Origin: Larkinella terrae | GTDB taxonomy: Bacteria; Bacteroidota; Bacteroidia; Cytophagales; Spirosomataceae | NCBI RefSeq assembly: GCF_009668025.1 | Contig: NZ_WJXZ01000002.1 | Location: 628,069-692,068 of the forward strand | DNA length: 64,000 nt | Reading direction: 5' to 3' | In this document: positions 27,638-37,281 of the stretch, one piece after another | How positions within the stretch are numbered: the first letter of the stretch is position 1 | Layout: every line of letters starts with the position of its first letter | Position numbers and translations under genes: made by a program | Notes under the pieces: generated by a model | Databases searched by the model: none | What the model was told of the DNA's origin: nothing | Seen by the model: only the letters and a program-made list of their open reading frames with translations

Positions 27638-28378
27638 ATGAATCCATTATTGGTAGTCACTGGCGGCACAAAAGGCATCGGTCGGGCCGTGGTTGAACGT
27701 TTTGCGGAAGGCGGTTTTGATGTAGTCGTATGTGCCCGCAACGAAAACGATTTAAGGCAGTTAAAGCACGAAATTGAGGAATCGGTCGCGGAGGTTCTGG
27801 AAGGGTTTGACGATGCGGTGATCCCAACCATTTTTCCGTTTGCGGCCGACCTTGCGCAACGCACCGACGTTAATCTCCTGATCGATTTTATCCGCTCGCT
27901 GGCGCGCCCGGTCAGCGCCTTGGTCAACAATGTGGGCATTTTTCTGCCGGGGCAAATCCATAACGAACCGGAAGGAACGTTCGAGTTGACGATGAATCTG
28001 AACGTGGCCAGTATTTATTACCTGACCCGCGGGCTGATTGGCAATATGATGAAGCAGCGGCACGGCCACATTTTCATGATGGGATCAACGGCCAGCGTAA
28101 CGGCTTATCCGAACGGCGGTTCGTACTGCATTTCCAAGTTTGCGCTGCTGGGTATGGCCAAAGAATTGCGGGAAGAAATGAAACCGTACGGCGTTAAGGT
28201 GACGACCCTGCTGCCCGGGGCCACGTATACGGACAGCTGGGCTGCTTCCGGTTTGCCCGAAGCCCGGTTTATGCAGGCCGCCGACGTTGCCGAGGTAATC
28301 TGGTCTGCCTATAATTTATCGGCGGGAGCGGTTGTCGAAGAAATTTTGCTCAGACCGCAGTTGGGAGACATTAAATAA
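27638..28378 (+). CDS. Short-chain dehydrogenase/reductase
   Basis: A 246-residue classical SDR. The NAD(P)-binding motif is VTGGTKGIGRA, followed by NNVGIF. The catalytic residues are Ser in MGSTAS and the Tyr/Lys pair in YCISK. The Arg after the second strand (CARNEND) hints at NADPH preference. The substrate is unknown. It is a single gene, divergent from mlaE, followed by an inverted repeat. Confidence 0.9.
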   Translation: MNPLLVVTGGTKGIGRAVVERFAEGGFDVVVCARNENDLRQLKHEIEESVAEVLEGFDDAVIPTIFPFAADLAQRTDVNLLIDFIRSLARPVSALVNNVGIFLPGQIHNEPEGTFELTMNLNVASIYYLTRGLIGNMMKQRHGHIFMMGSTASVTAYPNGGSYCISKFALLGMAKELREEMKPYGVKVTTLLPGATYTDSWAASGLPEARFMQAADVAEVIWSAYNLSAGAVVEEILLRPQLGDIK

Positions 28379-28379
28379 A

Positions 28380-28440
28380 ATGAATAATTAACAATGAATA
28401 ATGAAGTCGTTCTGGCTTGTTCATTGTTAATTATTCATTA
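28380..28440. repeat. Inverted repeat, AATGAATAAT family
   Basis: Arms TGAATAATTAACAATGAATA and its near complement flank GAAGTCGTTCTGGCTTG. It begins right after the SDR stop. The arms use the same wording as 25783-25893 and 58453-58540, but the centre differs, so only the arms are shared. Confidence 0.8.
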
Positions 28441-28524
28441 CTCAATCAAATCTTCCTTTGTATCTTGCGCCCTCATCGACAAAAATGAGATAGAAAAGTA
28501 CATTTCAAACATAAAACTCCAGTA

Positions 28525-29439
28525 ATGGAATCAGTTCAATATTTGGGTATTGACGTCGGCGGTACGAATGTCAAAATGGGGGTTGTTGACGCACAAAGCG
28601 GCAATATTACCAATTTCTACAGCCATGATACGGCCAGCTGGCGCGAATCAGGGCATTTTGTCGAACAATTCGCCGACGCCATCGCGCTCCAACTGTATGA
28701 ACACAAGGAGATTAAGAAAGTAGGGATCGGGCTTCCCGGAATGATTAACCGGGAGAGAACCGTCCCGCTCGAGATTACGGCCATCCCCGAATTAAACGGG
28801 GTTCCGATGGTTGAAACCCTCAATAAACGGTTTCCTGACGTACAGTTTTTTCTGGAAAACGACGCCAATGCCGCAGCACTCGGCGAATTTTATTTTGCCG
28901 ACGATACGATCGACGAAAATTATATCTTTATCACCCTCGGAACGGGCGTCGGTGGGGCGGCTATCATCAATAAAAAAGTGTTCCTCGGGGGCGATGGTAA
29001 CGCCATGGAACCCGGGCATTTGCCGTCGCGTAACAACCGTGTGCTCGAACGCAACATCGGTAAAAAAGAGTTGCTGGATTTAGCCAATGACATGCGTCAG
29101 GAGTTTGAAGGAGCAACCCAACTGGCGAATGACGGAAGCATTTCGACCACCAGTCTGGTAGCCGCAGCCGCGGTTGGCGACGAACTGGCGCTGAAAATCT
29201 GGTCGGAAGTGGGCGAAATGCTCGGCGACGGTCTGGTGGCGCTCATCCGGGTGCTGGACATCAAGCAAATCCTGATTGGGGGCGGCCTGTCGGCTTCGTA
29301 CGATTACATTCTGCCCGCTGTTCAGAAACAACTCGACTTCTGGCTGACGCCTTATTACCAGAACGGCCTGTCGCTCAAACGTGCCACGCTGGGCAATGAC
29401 GCGGGCCTGTTAGGCGCGGCCTCGCTGTGTTTTGAGTAA
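28525..29439 (+). CDS. ROK-family sugar kinase lacking the zinc motif
   Basis: A 304-residue ROK protein. The ATP-binding N-terminus is LGIDVGGTNVKMG, the catalytic Asp lies in ENDANAAALGE, and GTGVGGAAI and EPGHLP are present. ROK kinases usually have a CxCGxxGC zinc site just after the EPGH segment; here that region is NNRVLERNIGKKELL with no Cys. Glucokinase or another hexose kinase is likely, but specificity cannot be read. It lacks a helix-turn-helix, so it is an enzyme rather than a NagC-type repressor. Confidence 0.88.
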   Translation: MESVQYLGIDVGGTNVKMGVVDAQSGNITNFYSHDTASWRESGHFVEQFADAIALQLYEHKEIKKVGIGLPGMINRERTVPLEITAIPELNGVPMVETLNKRFPDVQFFLENDANAAALGEFYFADDTIDENYIFITLGTGVGGAAIINKKVFLGGDGNAMEPGHLPSRNNRVLERNIGKKELLDLANDMRQEFEGATQLANDGSISTTSLVAAAAVGDELALKIWSEVGEMLGDGLVALIRVLDIKQILIGGGLSASYDYILPAVQKQLDFWLTPYYQNGLSLKRATLGNDAGLLGAASLCFE

Positions 29440-29452
29440 ATGGTTTTGATTG

Positions 29453-29560
29453 CTGAATGGTTAAAAATGGTTGGATGGTTATTAATCCAGGAGCCGTTTT
29501 TAACCATTCAATCATGTTTAGCCATCCAACCATTTAACCCATCCAGCCATTTTACACAAT
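29453..29560. repeat. Inverted repeat between ROK and murB
   Basis: Units such as AATGGTTGGATGGTTA on one side and AGCCATCCAACCATTTAA on the other form an imperfect inverted repeat around about 20 bases. It fills the space between the two convergent stop codons. Confidence 0.75.
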
Positions 29561-30577
29561 ATTCACTTCCGGATTCAGCCGGATGCCGAACTTGTCTTCA
29601 ACGGATTGCTGCACTTTGCTGGCCAAACTAAGGATTTCGGAACCCGTAGCGCCACCGTGGTTAACCAGCACGAGCGCCTGTTTGGAATGAACGCCCGCGT
29701 TACCGACATGCTTGCCCTTCCAGCCGCATTGCTCGATGAGCCAGCCCGCCGGAACTTTCATCGTCAGGTCGCCGGTCGGAAAACCGGGCATGGCTGGATA
29801 CTCGGTTTTCAAGGTTTCAAACTGATCTTTTGAGATCTCCGGGTTTTTGAAGAAACTGCCCGCGTTACCAATCTCGGCCGGATTGGGCAGTTTGCTCCTC
29901 CGGATGCGGATAACGGCATCGCTAATTGCCTTGATACTCAGCTTGTCTTCCGAAATGCCCATCGTCGCCAGCGTTTCGCGGATGGCGCCGTAGTCGATGT
30001 GAAAAACCGGTTGTTTATTCAGGCGAAACGTCACGTTGCTGATGATGTATTGCCCTTTGGCTTCGTGCTTGAAAACGCTTTCGCGGTAGCCAAACCGGCA
30101 TTCGGCGTGGTTAAAAATCCGGGTTTCGCCCGTTCGGATGTCAACCGCTTCCAGGTGATCGAAAACCTGCTCGATTTCCACGCCGTATGCGCCAATGTTC
30201 TGCATCGGTGCCGCACCCGTCGTGCCCGGAATCAGCGATAGATTTTCAATCCCGGCATAGCCATTCTGAACGCAGAACAGCACCAACTGGTGCCAGTTGA
30301 CGCCCGCACCGGCTTTTACAAAAACATGCGATGCATCTTCCCGAAGCACCTCGATTCCCTGAATCGACATTTTAATGACCAGACCCTCAAAATCACGCGT
30401 GAACAACAGGTTGCTTCCTCCGCCCAAAATCAGCTTGGGAACTGCCAGAAATTCAGTTAATTGGAAAAGTGTTTGTAATTGCGCGTCGGTGTCGATTTCA
30501 ACCCAATAGCGGGCTTTCGCGTCGAAGCCAAACGTGTTATAGGATTTCAGCGATACGTGGCTCTGAATATCTAGCAT
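29552..30577 (-). CDS. murB: UDP-N-acetylenolpyruvoylglucosamine reductase
   Basis: A 341-residue FAD enzyme that reduces UDP-GlcNAc-enolpyruvate to UDP-MurNAc, the second committed step of peptidoglycan synthesis. The FAD-binding segment is LGGGSNLLF, with GAAPMQNIGAYGVE and the catalytic-site GNAGSFFKNP; the C-terminus is of type I (E. coli-like). The frame extends 48 codons upstream, but the ATG at 30577 begins the family sequence MLDIQSHVSLKSYNTFG. It is divergent from the SPOR lipoprotein gene. Confidence 0.96.
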   Translation of the reverse strand: MLDIQSHVSLKSYNTFGFDAKARYWVEIDTDAQLQTLFQLTEFLAVPKLILGGGSNLLFTRDFEGLVIKMSIQGIEVLREDASHVFVKAGAGVNWHQLVLFCVQNGYAGIENLSLIPGTTGAAPMQNIGAYGVEIEQVFDHLEAVDIRTGETRIFNHAECRFGYRESVFKHEAKGQYIISNVTFRLNKQPVFHIDYGAIRETLATMGISEDKLSIKAISDAVIRIRRSKLPNPAEIGNAGSFFKNPEISKDQFETLKTEYPAMPGFPTGDLTMKVPAGWLIEQCGWKGKHVGNAGVHSKQALVLVNHGGATGSEILSLASKVQQSVEDKFGIRLNPEVNIV

Positions 30578-30668
30578 GGGTTGGCGTAATAATGCTACCT
30601 CAAAGTAAGTAAAAAGAAGGGAAAACGTTGGTATATCGATAGGATTGCTCAACAAGCTAGCGGGCAGA

Positions 30669-30699
30669 TTGTTGTATAACCAGATTGTTGCTAAATTTG
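30669..30699 (+). promoter_or_regulatory. Promoter of the SPOR lipoprotein gene
   Basis: TTG (30669-30671), a 20-base spacer and TAAATTTG (30692-30699) match the Bacteroidota -33/-7 consensus. Only ten bases separate the -7 box from the ATG at 30710, so the mRNA leader should be very short or absent. Confidence 0.65.
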
Positions 30700-30709
30700 C
30701 AGGCAAGGA

Positions 30710-31309
30710 ATGGAAGCACACATCAATAGAATTCGGCTGGATAACGCGCTTATCCTGGTAGTTTTGGTCGGGCTATCGGGCTGGTTCAGTTCGTGTGCGT
30801 CGTCGAAAAATACCGGTTCCCGTTCGTCTTCATCGGCGGACTACAATACGTACAATTACGACCTGTCGGCCACCCGACCGACTTTCAGCCCGTCGGCACC
30901 CGTAACGACCAAACCGCCCGCAACGGCACCACCAACGCGCCCGGCTCCGGAAAACCGTCGCCCGATGCCGATGGCCGAACCGCTGCACATCAATAAAAAA
31001 CTTGACGCTATTCTGGATACCATTTCCGTCAAAAACCGCTCGATTCGGTACGCTCAGGGCTACCGTATTCAGGTTTACGTTGGCGAAGAACGCGGGGAAA
31101 TGGATCGGGTCAAGCGGTTTACCTACCAGAATTTTCCGGAATTGAATCCCTATACAACCTTTCGCCAGCCAACGTATCGGTTAAAAGTGGGGGATTTTAT
31201 GCGTAGGCTCGATGCGGAGCGGTATCTGGCGCAACTGCGTCAGCAGTTTTCATCGGCAACCCTGCTGCCCGACCGGATCGAAATCCGGCGGAGTCTGTCG
31301 GTTAAATAG
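30710..31309 (+). CDS. SPOR-domain lipoprotein
   Basis: A 199-residue envelope protein. A signal with the lipobox region GWFSSC is followed by a Ser/Thr/Pro-rich linker (about 35-90). A SPOR domain (about 115-195) has YRIQVYVGEERGEMDRVK and the C-terminal DAERYLAQLRQQFSSA. SPOR domains bind denuded peptidoglycan at division sites. It is divergent from murB, which fits a cell-wall role. The exact function is unknown. Confidence 0.83.
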   Translation: MEAHINRIRLDNALILVVLVGLSGWFSSCASSKNTGSRSSSSADYNTYNYDLSATRPTFSPSAPVTTKPPATAPPTRPAPENRRPMPMAEPLHINKKLDAILDTISVKNRSIRYAQGYRIQVYVGEERGEMDRVKRFTYQNFPELNPYTTFRQPTYRLKVGDFMRRLDAERYLAQLRQQFSSATLLPDRIEIRRSLSVK

Positions 31310-31351
31310 TAAAATCGAGGTATCATTTATTCGTTGCAATTGCAAATAATT

Positions 31352-32464
31352 ATGAAAAAAGCACTTATTACCGGAGTAACCGGCCAGGACGGCGCCTATT
31401 TGGCCGAACTACTTTTATCGAAAGGCTACGAAGTCCACGGGATCAAACGCCGGAGTTCGCTGTTCAATACCCAACGAATTGATAATTTATACGAAGATCC
31501 GCACGAAAAAAACGTTCGTTTTAAACTCCATTACGGCGACTTATCCGATTCGACCAACATCATCCGGATTATCCAGGAAGTACAGCCCGACGAAATTTAC
31601 AACCTCGGGGCTATGTCACACGTGCGGGTGAGTTTTGAGGAACCCGAATACACCGCGCATGTCGACGGGATTGGTACGTTGCGGATTCTGGAGGCCGTCC
31701 GTTTGCTCGGATTGACTAAAAAAACCCGGATCTACCAGGCTTCAACTTCTGAATTATACGGCGGTGTGCAGGGCCACGCGCAGTCGGAAACCACGCCGTT
31801 CTATCCCCGCTCGCCGTATGCCGTGGCTAAATTGTACGGTTACTGGATTACGGTCAACTACCGGGAAGCGTACGACATGTATGCCTGCAACGGGATTCTG
31901 TTTAACCACGAATCACCCCTGCGCGGGGAAACGTTTGTAACCCGCAAAATTACGCGTGCCGTGGCCCGAATTGCGCTCGGGTTGCAGGACAAAGTGTTCA
32001 TGGGAAATCTGGATGCCCAGCGCGACTGGGGCCACGCAAAGGATTACGTGGAAGCGATGTGGTTAATGCTGCAGCAGGACACGCCGGAAGACTTCGTGAT
32101 TGCCACCGGCAAAACCACCCACATCCGTGATTTTATCCGGATGGCATTTGCCGAAGTCGGCGTGGAACTGGAATTCAAAGGTGAGGGGGTCAATGAAACC
32201 GGTGTGGTCGCCAAATCGACTCATCCGGACTATCAACTCGCCGTGGGCAGCGAGGTGGTTTGCATCGATGAGCGGTATTTCCGGCCGACGGAAGTAGATC
32301 TGCTGCTCGGTGATCCGACCAAAGCCATGACCAAACTGGGCTGGAAACCCAAATACGACCTGGCAGCCCTGGTGAAAGAAATGGTAGCTGCAGACATCGA
32401 ACTGTTCCAGCGCGATCAATTGCTGGAAAAAAGCGGCCACCGCGTGATGAATTATTTCGAGTAA
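31352..32464 (+). CDS. gmd: GDP-mannose 4,6-dehydratase
   Basis: A 370-residue extended SDR that converts GDP-mannose to GDP-4-keto-6-deoxymannose, the precursor of GDP-fucose and GDP-rhamnose. It has the NADP motif [15 protein letters not shown], the catalytic Thr/Ser region QASTSELYG, and YxxxK in [28 protein letters not shown] is family-specific. The start is the ATG at 31352, six codons into the open frame. The next-step enzyme (fcl or rmd) is not adjacent. Confidence 0.96.
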   Translation: MKKALITGVTGQDGAYLAELLLSKGYEVHGIKRRSSLFNTQRIDNLYEDPHEKNVRFKLHYGDLSDSTNIIRIIQEVQPDEIYNLGAMSHVRVSFEEPEYTAHVDGIGTLRILEAVRLLGLTKKTRIYQASTSELYGGVQGHAQSETTPFYPRSPYAVAKLYGYWITVNYREAYDMYACNGILFNHESPLRGETFVTRKITRAVARIALGLQDKVFMGNLDAQRDWGHAKDYVEAMWLMLQQDTPEDFVIATGKTTHIRDFIRMAFAEVGVELEFKGEGVNETGVVAKSTHPDYQLAVGSEVVCIDERYFRPTEVDLLLGDPTKAMTKLGWKPKYDLAALVKEMVAADIELFQRDQLLEKSGHRVMNYFE

Positions 32465-32465
32465 A

Positions 32466-32546
32466 CTTTATCCCTAAATCCCCTGAAGGGGACTTGGACA
32501 AGGTTATACCGGATTCAAAAAGTCCCCTTCAGGGGATTTAGGGGTA
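32466..32546. repeat. Inverted repeat after gmd
   Basis: Arms CCCTAAATCCCCTGAAGGGG and its complement lie two bases after the gmd stop, just ahead of the terminator at 32551. The wording resembles the CCCTAAAGGGG arms at 23385-23525. Confidence 0.8.
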
Positions 32547-32550
32547 AAAC

Positions 32551-32587
32551 AAAAACCGCCCGTTCTGTTGGAACGGGCGGTTTTTTT
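32551..32587. terminator. Terminator between gmd and htrA
   Basis: The stem AAAAACCGCCCGTTC / GAACGGGCGGTTTTT with loop TGTTG ends in seven T. It is usable in both directions between the convergent gmd and HtrA protease genes. Confidence 0.92.
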
Positions 32588-32610
32588 ATTGAACAACAAC
32601 ACACTTTTCG

Positions 32611-34140
32611 TTAAACCGGTACGGCGTAGTAATACATCCGTGAGCTGTTCGGATACATCCCGATCAGCATCAGGCCTTCGCCTTCTTTGGTGGTAGTCAG
32701 TGCGGTTTGCAGGTCTTTCACCGAGCGAACCAGCTTGCCGTTGGCTTTCACAATGATGAAGCCTTCTTCGATATCGGTTTCGGACATTTTACCTTCGCGG
32801 ATTTTTTTCACCCGAACACCGCCATCAACGCCCAGCCGTTTGGCATCCGTTGCGGTCAGTTCTTCGAAATCAGCACCCAGCGAACCCAGGCTGGAGGCAG
32901 AATTCGAGGCAGAAATGTTGTCGCTTTTCTTGATGATATCACGGCCGCCGTTGCGGTTGCGCAGTTCGACGCGGAAATCACGCATATCACCATTGCGGTT
33001 CACCGTCAGGGCAATGACGTCACCCGGACGACGGCGACCGATGATTTCGCGCATCTGAGCGTCCGAATCCACATCCTGTCCTTCCATTTTCACGATCACG
33101 TCACCTTTCTTCAAACCGGCCGTTGCGGAGGCACCACCCGCCACAACTTCGTTGATGTAGATACCACGGCCAATTTTAGAACCCAGTTCCTGCGCTTTCA
33201 GGCTGTTCAGCTCAACCGGGATAATGCCCAGGTAACCGCGTTGTACGTTACCGTATTTTACTAAATCAGCCGATACTTTTTTCACCAGTGAAACCGGTAC
33301 GGCAAAACCATACCCACTGTAGTAACCCGTTGCGGAAGCGATGGCGGAGTTGATACCGACCAGTTCACCACGCAGGTTCACCAGTGCCCCACCGGAGTTA
33401 CCGGGGTTGATGGCGGCATCCGTTTGGATGAAGGCTTCAACCGGCGCTTCGGGTTTGGCTTCGTTCTGATTGATGTTCTGATCCAGAATACCGATCCGGC
33501 GACCTTTGGCACTCACGATACCGGCCGTAACGGTCGATTCCAGATCCAGCGGATAACCTACTGCCAGAACCCATTCGCCGAGTTTCAGCGCGTCGGAATC
33601 ACCAAGGGTGATCGACGGCAGGTTTTTGGCGTTTACCTGAATAACCGCCAGGTCGGTCAGGGGGTCGGTACCGATTACTTTCGCTTTAAAGCTCCGCTTG
33701 TCGGTCAGAATAACTTCCACTTCGTCGGCACCCTGCACCACGTGGTTGTTGGTGACAATGTAGCCGTCCTGGCTAATGATCACCCCTGAACCGGATGCCT
33801 GACCGCGTTGACGTTGCGGAGCGCTGTTACCACCCCGGCCAAATTCGTCACCGAAAAAGTCGCGGAAAATATCCGGGATCTGTTGCTGGCGGACAGTGCG
33901 GGTAATGGTGGTTTTGATATGAACGACCGCCGGAGTGGTGGCTTCGGCAGCATACGTAAAGTCGCCCGGAGCGCTCTGGGGTCCGGTCAGGGCTGCCAAC
34001 CGACCCGTGGGAGCGGGCGTTGGCGCCGATTCGTTGAATATGACATCCTGCTTATTCAGTCCTAAGAAATTATAAGCGGCCAGGGTGGCAAAGCTTGATA
34101 GCAGAGCGATAATCGCTAAAGTTTTCCAGTTGCTTTTCAT
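32611..34140 (-). CDS. htrA: HtrA/DegP-type periplasmic serine protease
   Basis: A 509-residue protease-chaperone. An N-terminal signal or anchor (about 5-25) precedes a trypsin-like domain with the triad His133 (TNNHVV), Asp163 (LTDLAV) and Ser249 (GNSGGAL). Two PDZ domains follow, at about 300-390 and 410-500. It degrades or refolds damaged envelope proteins in the periplasm. The gene is alone and ends at the 32551 terminator. Confidence 0.95.
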   Translation of the reverse strand: MKSNWKTLAIIALLSSFATLAAYNFLGLNKQDVIFNESAPTPAPTGRLAALTGPQSAPGDFTYAAEATTPAVVHIKTTITRTVRQQQIPDIFRDFFGDEFGRGGNSAPQRQRGQASGSGVIISQDGYIVTNNHVVQGADEVEVILTDKRSFKAKVIGTDPLTDLAVIQVNAKNLPSITLGDSDALKLGEWVLAVGYPLDLESTVTAGIVSAKGRRIGILDQNINQNEAKPEAPVEAFIQTDAAINPGNSGGALVNLRGELVGINSAIASATGYYSGYGFAVPVSLVKKVSADLVKYGNVQRGYLGIIPVELNSLKAQELGSKIGRGIYINEVVAGGASATAGLKKGDVIVKMEGQDVDSDAQMREIIGRRRPGDVIALTVNRNGDMRDFRVELRNRNGGRDIIKKSDNISASNSASSLGSLGADFEELTATDAKRLGVDGGVRVKKIREGKMSETDIEEGFIIVKANGKLVRSVKDLQTALTTTKEGEGLMLIGMYPNSSRMYYYAVPV

Positions 34141-34526
34141 GACTTGATTCTAAAATGGGTCGTTTACTGTACTATTGTTGGTACCAGTTCCCCACGATAA
34201 CGAAATCTACTTTCCCAAAAATTCGCTTTTCTCACGCAATTAACAAATTTTAACAGGCGAATGTTAGTGGACTCGATAACACGATCCGGCTAAAGATAAC
34301 CGCTGGAAAAAGCGGTTTTTAGCTACCCGGTTTTAGATCTGAAATCAGGGATATGCCGACAAATGGACAACATCCGTACCAGCCCTACTGTTTACACAAA
34401 TTTATGTCATTATGGCGGGAATGTTTAGCCCTTTTAGAACAAAATATAGTCAGATTGTCACCTGGCTTTCAAAAAAGCCGGATGATGCAGGTCAGACTGA
34501 CAACATTAAAACGAGGATACGGACCG
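34141..34526. other. Intergenic region upstream of htrA
   Basis: A 386-base spacer between the MacB-like permease stop and the htrA start, both genes being on the minus strand. It holds a small hairpin AACCGCT-GGAAAA-AGCGGTT followed by TTT (34298-34320) and, at 34354-34369, TGCCGACAAATGGACA, which shares 11 bases with a dyad upstream of the permease (37303-37318). I found no clear -33/-7 promoter. Confidence 0.45.
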
Positions 34527-37178
34527 TTATTCCGTGCGCAACGATTTGACCGGATCCAGCAGGGCGGCTTTGATCGCCTGATAACTGACCGTCAGCAGTG
34601 TGATCACCAATGCACTCAAACCGGCCACCGCAAACACCCACCACGCCATGTCGGTGCGGTACTGGTACTTTTCGAGCCAGTTAGTCAGAAGATAATACGC
34701 GATGGGGGAGGCAATGCCGAACGAAATGGCCACCAGAACGACGAAATTCTGGGACAGCAGACTCCACAGATTGAAAACCGACGCGCCCAATACCTTGCGC
34801 ACCCCGATCTCTTTAATGCGCTGGCCAGCCACGAACGACGCCAGGCCGAAAAGCCCCAGGCAGCTAATCAGAATAGCTAAACCGGCAAAAATGCCCGCCA
34901 GTTTGCCCACCCGTTCTTCGGCCGCAAACTTGGCGGCATATTCCTGATCGACAAACTTGTACTCGAACGGAACGCCGGTGTTGTATTTTTTGAAAACCTG
35001 CTCAATGTTACTCACTGCCTGACTCGCGCTCATCGCCGGGTTTATTTTCAAGGTAACTAAACCGCTTTGCTCGGTGGATAAGTGAAAAATTGACGGTTGA
35101 ATGGGCGCGTAAGGCGACCGGACAACCATGTCTTTAATGACGCCGATGATTTTATACGGGCGGCCGTCCCAGCGGATAATTTCGCCGACGGGATTCTTGA
35201 AGCCGATGTATTTAGCGGCAGTCTGGTTAATGATAAAGGCCGAAGAATCGGTGGAAAACGCGGGCGAAAAATCCCGACCCGCGACGAACTGCCAGCCGAT
35301 GGTTTTGCCGTAGTCGTGCGATACTTCCACATTCGGAAAATCGACCGAGAGATTCGGATCTTTGCCTTTCCATTCAAAACCGCCGTTGGTTGACCAGACG
35401 TCGGTGGTTGGGCTACCCGACCGGGCCATTTCGGTCACGGTTCCGGACTTTTTCAGTTCGTCCCGAACCACATCGAACTGTTTATGAAAACCGGATGAAA
35501 GCATTTCGACCGTCACCAGGCCGTCGCGGGTATAGCCGATGGGGCGGTTTTTGGCAAACTGAATCTGGCGAAAAACGATGATGGTGCCAATGATCAACGT
35601 AATGGAAACCGTAAACTGGAGCACCACCAGCACCTGACGGGGAATCGTCGCGAAACGCCCGACCCGAAAGGTTCCTTTCAGAACTTTTACCGGCTGGAAC
35701 GACGACAGGTAAAGCGCCGGATAACTGCCCGCAATCAGGCCTGTAAACACACTGAATCCCAGCCCCAGAAGCCAGAAAGCCGGCTGATTCCACGGAACGG
35801 AGATCTGCTTGGCCGCGACCTCGTTGAAGAGCGGCAGAACGAGCTGGACCAGCGCCAGCGACAGCAGAAAACCGAAAGCAACAACCAGCAGCGATTCACT
35901 GAAAAACTGACCGATCAATTGTGTGCGCACCGAGCCAACGGCTTTGCGGATGCCCACTTCTTTAGCCCGTTTTTCGGAACGGGCCGTCGAAAGATTCATG
36001 AAATTGATGCAGGCCAGCAAAAGGACAAAACCGCCGATCAGGCCAAAAAGCCAGACAAATTCAATGCGTCCGCCGGTGCGAATCCCGTTCTTAAAATCCG
36101 AATACAAATGCCACTGACTCATCGGATTCAGAAAAACCGCCGGTTTATACCGCTGCTCTTCTTCACGGATGTTGTCGACTTTGATGTTTTTGATTCTGGC
36201 CGATACTTTGTCAATATCCACATGGTCAGCCAGTTGTACGAAAGCCTGAAAACAGTTGCAACGCCACGGGTTGTCCGTTTTCGTTATCCAGGGCTCTTTG
36301 ATGAGATGCAGCGCCCAGGGAGCCACAAACGTCATTTCGTTGAAACTCGAATTCGCGGGCAGGTCTTCGTAGACGCCTGTCACTTTGACCGACTCATTGT
36401 TATCGAGTTTCATGACCTGACCCAGCGGGTCTGCTTCGCCAAAAAACGATTTGGCAACCGATTCCGAGAGTAAAATGGACGCCGGATCGTTCAGGCCCGC
36501 GCGGGTTCCCCGGAGCATTTTCAGCGTCAGCATGTCGGGTGCCTGCGGTTCGATGAACAGCCCGGTTTTCGAGAAGGTTTTCTCCCCAACGGTCAAAATA
36601 TGACGGCTCATCCAGGATGCCATCATGACGTATTTAAAGTCACTGCCGTAGCTTTTTTTTAGTTCGTCACCAATCGGAGACGGCACCGAAACCTGGGTGC
36701 CAATGTCGCCGTTGTAGGTTTGATGCTGCATGACCTGCGCAATGCGGTCGTAGTTCTGGTGGTATTTGTCGTACGACAGCTCATCATAAATCCACAAACC
36801 GATGAGCATGGCAACCACCATTCCCGTTGCCAGACCCGCGATGTTGATGAACGAATAGACCTTGTTTTTGGCCAGATTCCGAAGGGCGATTTTAAGATAA
36901 TTGCGTAGCATGTCCGTAGTTGCAGGAGTAGGGTATCGACTCGGTTTTCGTTTAATCGCAAAGGGCTTCATCAAACTGAAGATGTCCCGGACGTAGCGCC
37001 AGCGGGCTTTTCGCAGACCGATCAGCGGAATGCGCTGGTAAAACAGTTCGTCCAGATCGCCTTCCAGCTCTTCCACCAGTTCCGGGGCGCAGAAACCGTG
37101 CAACAGGCGTTTGGCCCAGCGGGGCGGTTGCTGTCGGTCGGTTTTAGCCAGGCGGTTTTGATCGTCGGTCCCGTTCAT
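34527..37178 (-). CDS. MacB/FtsX-type ABC permease with prefix domain
   Basis: An 883-residue membrane protein. The first 70 residues are a 'permease prefix' domain (RLLHGFCAPELVEELEGDLD). A membrane helix, a MacB-type periplasmic domain and an FtsX domain follow (GFVLLLACINFMNLSTARSE), and then a second periplasmic domain and a C-terminal FtsX domain (ASFVAGQRIKEIGVRKVLGA). Cytophagales genomes carry many of these large permeases, and their partner ATPase is often encoded elsewhere. The substrate is unknown. A sigma-54-like promoter and tandem dyads precede it. Confidence 0.88.
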   Translation of the reverse strand: MNGTDDQNRLAKTDRQQPPRWAKRLLHGFCAPELVEELEGDLDELFYQRIPLIGLRKARWRYVRDIFSLMKPFAIKRKPSRYPTPATTDMLRNYLKIALRNLAKNKVYSFINIAGLATGMVVAMLIGLWIYDELSYDKYHQNYDRIAQVMQHQTYNGDIGTQVSVPSPIGDELKKSYGSDFKYVMMASWMSRHILTVGEKTFSKTGLFIEPQAPDMLTLKMLRGTRAGLNDPASILLSESVAKSFFGEADPLGQVMKLDNNESVKVTGVYEDLPANSSFNEMTFVAPWALHLIKEPWITKTDNPWRCNCFQAFVQLADHVDIDKVSARIKNIKVDNIREEEQRYKPAVFLNPMSQWHLYSDFKNGIRTGGRIEFVWLFGLIGGFVLLLACINFMNLSTARSEKRAKEVGIRKAVGSVRTQLIGQFFSESLLVVAFGFLLSLALVQLVLPLFNEVAAKQISVPWNQPAFWLLGLGFSVFTGLIAGSYPALYLSSFQPVKVLKGTFRVGRFATIPRQVLVVLQFTVSITLIIGTIIVFRQIQFAKNRPIGYTRDGLVTVEMLSSGFHKQFDVVRDELKKSGTVTEMARSGSPTTDVWSTNGGFEWKGKDPNLSVDFPNVEVSHDYGKTIGWQFVAGRDFSPAFSTDSSAFIINQTAAKYIGFKNPVGEIIRWDGRPYKIIGVIKDMVVRSPYAPIQPSIFHLSTEQSGLVTLKINPAMSASQAVSNIEQVFKKYNTGVPFEYKFVDQEYAAKFAAEERVGKLAGIFAGLAILISCLGLFGLASFVAGQRIKEIGVRKVLGASVFNLWSLLSQNFVVLVAISFGIASPIAYYLLTNWLEKYQYRTDMAWWVFAVAGLSALVITLLTVSYQAIKAALLDPVKSLRTE

Positions 37179-37212
37179 TATCAGGTAGCAGGGTATTAGT
37201 CCTGTAAATGTA

Positions 37213-37230
37213 TAACAAATGCCTTGCCAA
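37213..37230 (-). promoter_or_regulatory. Sigma-54-like -24/-12 promoter
   Basis: The minus strand reads TTGGCAAGGCATTTGTTA. Against TTGGCACG-N4-TTGCW it keeps TTGGCA and TTG at the exact spacing, but lacks the C after TTG. Transcription would begin near 37203, about 25 bases before the permease ATG. Confidence 0.55.
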
Positions 37231-37281
37231 CTTGGAAAAACCGCCTTGAAGCGCGATCTGTACGCGTTTACCGACTGATCC

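Noticed and set aside
34179-34200. TTGGTACCAG as a sigma-54 element for htrA
   Set aside because: On neither strand does TTG follow at the -12 position.
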